Assembly: GCA_036386415.1 (NCBI GenBank)
Contig: DASVVT010000015.1
Location: forward strand, 167,217 to 231,216
Reading direction: 5' to 3'
DNA from: DASVVT01 sp036386415
GTDB lineage: Bacteria > Acidobacteriota > Blastocatellia > Pyrinomonadales > Pyrinomonadaceae
DNA length: 64,000 nucleotides
Part shown: in pieces, positions 60,526 to 64,000 of the stretch
Layout: every line of letters starts with the position of its first letter
Position numbering within the stretch: the stretch's first letter is position 1
The notes under the pieces: model-generated
Seen by the model: the letters and a program-made list of their open reading frames with translations, nothing else
Database searches by the model: none
Told to the model about the DNA's origin: nothing
Made by a program: the position numbers and the translations under genes

Positions 60526-63111
60526 CTATTTTGTCATCACCTGCGGCGCAAGGTAACGAACCTGCTTGAGCTCTGCCAGCGCCTCAAGCTTATCGAGCGC
60601 GATGCGACCGATGACCAGTTTCGTAGTCTTCGGATCGAGCAGGACTTCAAAGCCGAGTTGTTTGAGCTGCTCGATAGTTTCGGGCGATTTGTCCACGAGC
60701 CAGACCTGAATTTCAGCCTTGCTCTCACGGACGAACTTAGCCTCCTCCGGTGCAGGTTGCGCCTCCTTCTTTTTCAATCGCTCCACCACGGCAGCAATCG
60801 ACGGGTGCAGTTTTGCGAGCATCGTCTGCCGTTTCTCTTTCTCGACAGCTTCTGCGCTGGCCTGCTTGTCCTTCGTCCGGCCATCGACACCCGCATCCCC
60901 CGCGCCACTGCCTGATTTAGATTTTTTGGGCAGCCTCAAACGGATACCATTGGGGCTGTTGCGTCCCGGATTAATCTGATCCTCAGTGATGATCGTCGTG
61001 ACGGCGGTTGAGCTCTGGTCTATTTGCGCGACATCTGTCACGTTTACCATTGCGCAAGTCCCGCATGAAGATACCGGTGTGGAGGTAAAAGTCCCTTTGC
61101 CTGCGTAGGCCGATCCAGACCCATCAGCCTGGCCGATGGCTTCGCCGCTCACACCCTCGGGTGTCTCGACGGGCACGTCTATGCGTCGCGGCTGACCGTT
61201 GTCCGTGACGATCATCTCTTCGACGGCGACAAAAGAGGTGTACGGTGTCATGAGGCGATATTCAAGACCGAGCTGCGTGATCGTCTCGCGCAGGCTGTCG
61301 TGCGTCGCGCCGTGTTGCAGCTCTTTATTGTCCTCTTTCATCAGATCGTCTATGCGCGTGCGCGCCCAGAGCTTCGCCAGCGTATCGTGCTGCGGCGCAA
61401 CCTCCGGCAACTCGACCGCGATTTCACGCTCGAAGTCTCGGCCTGCCATCTTGCCTTTCAAGCGAACAGAGGCGCGCCCGACGCCCGTATAGCGTCCGGT
61501 CAGGACGACTGGCTTGGCGCTGAACAGATCAGGGATGCGCTTCGGGTAAACGTCCGCGACGGGCAGCCCGGCCCAATCAACCGAAATATCCGTCAGGAGC
61601 GGATTCCGCACGCGCTCGTGAAAGCGTCGCGCGGCGGCTGAGCCGTCGTCATTGAGCGTCACGTACTCGACCTCGCCGCGCCCGTACTCGGCCATCTTGT
61701 CAAGCAGAAAACGGTTGACGGAGCTGCCGATGCCGAACGAGAAGACGCGCGCATCGGAGTGTTTCTGCACCTCCGAGATGATCGCTTCATCGTCGCCGAC
61801 GTAGCCGTCCGTCATGAAGCAGACGATGCGGACGTGATCTTGCGGCGCGTCCGAAGGGGCGAGCGCGGCGCGTACGGCTTTCATCATCTCAGTCCCACCG
61901 TCGCCGTTTCGGGAAGCCAGGAACGCCTGCGCCTTCGCAAGATTCGCTTTCGTCGCCGGGACGGGTTTCGGAAACAGAATGTGCGTGTCGCCCGCAAACG
62001 TGATGAGGTTAAAAGTATCTTGCGGATAAAGACCGTCGAGCGCGAGCTTCATCGTCTCTTTGGCCTTCTCAATCGGAAAGCCCTCCATAGAGCCCGACGT
62101 GTCGAGCACAAAGACCAGCTCCTTCGGCATCACGTCGGGAGCGGCGACCGCGTCAGGCGGCTGAAGGATCAAGGTAAAGAAGCCTTCCTTGTCGGTTCGA
62201 TGCGTGAGCACGGCATCCTCTACGCGTCGGCCTGCCACGTCGTACCTGAGTATGAAATCTTTATTCGGAATGACGGATACTTTCCGCAGGCGCACGGTGG
62301 CCGACTGGCTGCCGCGTCTCTCGGTATCTATGGCGTGCGAGATAGAGTTGATCTCGTTAATCGGCACACCGGCATCGAGCGAGACTTCGATGGAGATGTC
62401 GTGACCGGCGCGTGTGCCCTGCGGCGCAACGGGCGGAGTGATACGCGATGCGTCCGCGACGCGTGTCGTATCGGGAGAAGTGCCTCCGCCCTGCCGCTGC
62501 TGCGCGGTCGGCGTCCCCGGAATGTAGCGCGGGCCGACGACCATCGGGAAGACGAACTCGTAGGAGCCGTCCTCGTACTTCAACCTTTCGACGTAGCTGA
62601 TGACGACCGTCACGCGCTCGCCCGGCATAATGTTGGCGACAGATTGCGTGAAGATGTTGGGGCGTTCCTGATCGAGCAGGCTGGCGACCTGACCGTTTAA
62701 TCGGGCGGCTTCGTAGGCGGCTTGCGCCTCTTCACGCCGTAGGATGCGGCCGCGTACGGTGCGCCCTCCGACCTCCATGGTCATGTCATCGACCGCCGCG
62801 CGCTGTGGCAGCGGAAAGGTGTAAACGGCTTCGATCTTCTCCTTGAACGGATTCAAGAACTCCTGCCTGACCGTCACGCGCGAGAGAAAACCGCTGATCT
62901 CTGCTTTGACGTCAGTATGCTTGAGCGGACAGAAGCCCGCAGCCTTTCCGCTCGCATCGATGGCTTGAAGCGAGCCTTCAGTGGCCGAATCTGATGCCGC
63001 ACGCGCAGTAGTAGTAGTCGTCTCGACTCCAAGCCATGCCGCCAGCGCCAGCCAGACCATCATGTAGATGACAAGCGGGAACGCAGTATTTACGAAGAGC
63101 TTTCGGTACAT
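60526..63111 (-). CDS. VIT and von Willebrand factor A domain protein (inter-alpha-trypsin-inhibitor heavy-chain-like)
   Basis: This 861-aa exported protein starts with a signal anchor (about 8-30). A VIT domain follows (about 50-170; VKAEISGFLSRVTVRQEF). A VWA domain (about 315-490) has a complete MIDAS start DTSGSM in ELVFVLDTSGSMEGFP. A long beta-rich region and a Lys/Glu-rich segment come next, then a final domain of about 80 residues (QVWLVDKSPETIEQLKQLGF). Such proteins are bound to the envelope and probably bind ligands through a metal ion. GGAGAG precedes the ATG at 63111. Single gene with its own hairpin. Confidence 0.9.
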   Translation of the reverse strand: MYRKLFVNTAFPLVIYMMVWLALAAWLGVETTTTTARAASDSATEGSLQAIDASGKAAGFCPLKHTDVKAEISGFLSRVTVRQEFLNPFKEKIEAVYTFPLPQRAAVDDMTMEVGGRTVRGRILRREEAQAAYEAARLNGQVASLLDQERPNIFTQSVANIMPGERVTVVISYVERLKYEDGSYEFVFPMVVGPRYIPGTPTAQQRQGGGTSPDTTRVADASRITPPVAPQGTRAGHDISIEVSLDAGVPINEINSISHAIDTERRGSQSATVRLRKVSVIPNKDFILRYDVAGRRVEDAVLTHRTDKEGFFTLILQPPDAVAAPDVMPKELVFVLDTSGSMEGFPIEKAKETMKLALDGLYPQDTFNLITFAGDTHILFPKPVPATKANLAKAQAFLASRNGDGGTEMMKAVRAALAPSDAPQDHVRIVCFMTDGYVGDDEAIISEVQKHSDARVFSFGIGSSVNRFLLDKMAEYGRGEVEYVTLNDDGSAAARRFHERVRNPLLTDISVDWAGLPVADVYPKRIPDLFSAKPVVLTGRYTGVGRASVRLKGKMAGRDFEREIAVELPEVAPQHDTLAKLWARTRIDDLMKEDNKELQHGATHDSLRETITQLGLEYRLMTPYTSFVAVEEMIVTDNGQPRRIDVPVETPEGVSGEAIGQADGSGSAYAGKGTFTSTPVSSCGTCAMVNVTDVAQIDQSSTAVTTIITEDQINPGRNSPNGIRLRLPKKSKSGSGAGDAGVDGRTKDKQASAEAVEKEKRQTMLAKLHPSIAAVVERLKKKEAQPAPEEAKFVRESKAEIQVWLVDKSPETIEQLKQLGFEVLLDPKTTKLVIGRIALDKLEALAELKQVRYLAPQVMTK

Positions 63112-63378
63112 AGTCTCCCTCTCCTCCAAAAAAAAGGCACACGTCCAGACCATGCACGGCGCTCTCTTTTCCTGACGCCGCGCCTCGAATTGATTGGCCT
63201 GTACAGTTGACCTGTAGCTGGGTGCTCGGCCCCGGCCTTCTGAAAAAACTTCCAGGGCTAGAACGTGGAATCAGGGGAGACCTTGCAACGTATGCTCGCA
63301 TAGATGCGGTATACGTATGCCTATGGTTGCTTTTTGTCCCGTAAAAAGTTTCAGGTGATAAAGCGTGGCGTGAAATTC

Positions 63379-63417
63379 CGAAGCGGCGCTTCCCTTATTC
63401 AGAGAAGCGCCGCTTCG
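63379..63417 (-). terminator. Likely terminator of the TonB-like gene
   Basis: A perfect 14-bp stem (63379-63392 with 63404-63417) and 11-base loop, 34 bases after the stop codon at 63451. The minus strand continues CGGAATTTCAC, so the U-tract is short. Confidence 0.65.
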
Positions 63418-63450
63418 ACTTCGCAATCACATCACAAGCTGCGAGACTGT

Positions 63451-64000
63451 TCAGTAGATGTTGAAGTTATACTCGATGGTCACATGCTGCGAGACCGCTC
63501 GCCCATCCTTCTGCGCCGGGATGAACTTGATCTGTCGAGCTGCCGCTATCGCCTTCTCCGTCAACCCGAATGGTAAGTTTGATACGGGTCGGATGTTTGT
63601 CACTTGTCCTGTTGCCGTTAATACAGCACGCAGCGTGACGGTTCCCGAAATCTGGTTCTTGCGCGCCTCCTCCGTATAGCCCGGCTCCGGCTTCGAGATG
63701 ATCTTCGCCTTCTGCGTCACATCTCGCGGGTTGAAGACCTTGTTGTAATCGGTTCCGCCGCCGCCGCCGCCACCCGCGCCGCCGCCGCCGAGATGACGGT
63801 CGCCGCCTCCGACGTTGCCGCCACGACCAGGCCCGTAGCCTGCGCCTTCACCGGGGCCGACGCCTGCGCCTTCACCTGTGCCGATGCCTCCTCCTTTGCC
63901 AGGCCCTGAAGATGGGTCGGTCGAAGTGGACTTGTTATCGCCATAGGGGATCGGTCGGTCATCCCTCGGGATCAACAGCGAATCGGCGTCCAGAGTCGGG
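63451..64000 (-). CDS. TonB C-terminal domain protein (5' end outside the window)
   Basis: The C-terminal 183 residues of a protein that continues past the right edge; the frame is open to 64000. A Gly-rich linker (GKGGGIGTGEGAGVGPG, and a run of Gly further on) is followed by a TonB_C domain (about the last 90 residues; PEPGYTEEARKNQISGTVTL, IRPVSNLPFGLTEKAIAAA, QHVTIEYNFNIY). It would transduce energy from the inner membrane to TonB-dependent receptors such as the Oar-like one at 8003-11332. The first part, with any membrane anchor, is not visible. Confidence 0.82.
   Translation of the reverse strand, partial: PTLDADSLLIPRDDRPIPYGDNKSTSTDPSSGPGKGGGIGTGEGAGVGPGEGAGYGPGRGGNVGGGDRHLGGGGAGGGGGGGTDYNKVFNPRDVTQKAKIISKPEPGYTEEARKNQISGTVTLRAVLTATGQVTNIRPVSNLPFGLTEKAIAAARQIKFIPAQKDGRAVSQHVTIEYNFNIY

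Overview
The window looks like a chromosomal segment of an aerobic, GC-rich, Gram-negative heterotroph. It most resembles Acidobacteriota of the Blastocatellia type, which is an inference. The reasons are an Oar-like TonB-dependent receptor with an N-terminal carboxypeptidase-regulatory domain, a protein kinase fused to a STAND-type ATPase and TPRs, large secreted SBBP and DUF11 proteins, and a high density of intergenic inverted repeats. No rRNA, CRISPR array, transposase or phage gene was seen. The only tRNA found is a selenocysteine tRNA.

Layout. 1-5.0 kb: RNase Z, a methyltransferase, then a tight three-gene operon of a 93-aa Asp/Thr/Ser-rich peptide, a JmjC/cupin-4 oxygenase and a Suc_Fer-like [2Fe-2S] protein. 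This operon is the best candidate here for an undescribed peptide-modification system. 5.2-8.0 kb: a lone adenine-DNA methylase carrying its own specificity domain. 8.0-15.8 kb: Oar-like receptor, acyl-CoA thioesterase, a divergent copper-amine-oxidase-like protein, and a secreted esterase bracketed by 22-bp direct repeats. 16-28 kb: a catabolic island with a benzoate/anthranilate-type CoA ligase, tryptophan 2,3-dioxygenase, kynureninase, the two halves of an aminobenzoyl-CoA monooxygenase/reductase as separate convergent genes, acyl-CoA dehydrogenase, three crotonases, a RidA-family protein and an SDR. 28.4-31.5 kb: kinase-STAND-TPR protein. 31.5-35.5 kb: boxC-boxB-tetR operon with an 18-bp palindromic operator. 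35.7-37.0 kb: selC and dprA. 37.2-50.6 kb: secreted SBBP beta-propeller protein and a four-gene DUF11/outer-surface cluster. 50.8-53.9 kb: a degenerate receiver-only protein and a MEDS-type hybrid histidine kinase. 54.4-64 kb: topA, a DUF4139 protein, three small genes, a VIT/von Willebrand A protein and the end of a TonB-like protein.

How the genes fit together. The catabolic genes read as tryptophan -> N-formylkynurenine -> kynurenine -> anthranilate -> 2-aminobenzoyl-CoA -> hydroxylated, dearomatised CoA ester -> beta-oxidation-like steps. The Box genes would handle benzoyl-CoA by epoxidation. A kynurenine formamidase, BoxA and BoxD are not in the window.

A second theme is a set of about 20 gene-boundary hairpins with arms of 10-41 bp, most of them made of short tandem words. 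They fall into at least nine sequence classes, several recurring. Some overlap the ends of reading frames, and in the tetR gene one arm encodes part of the N-terminus.
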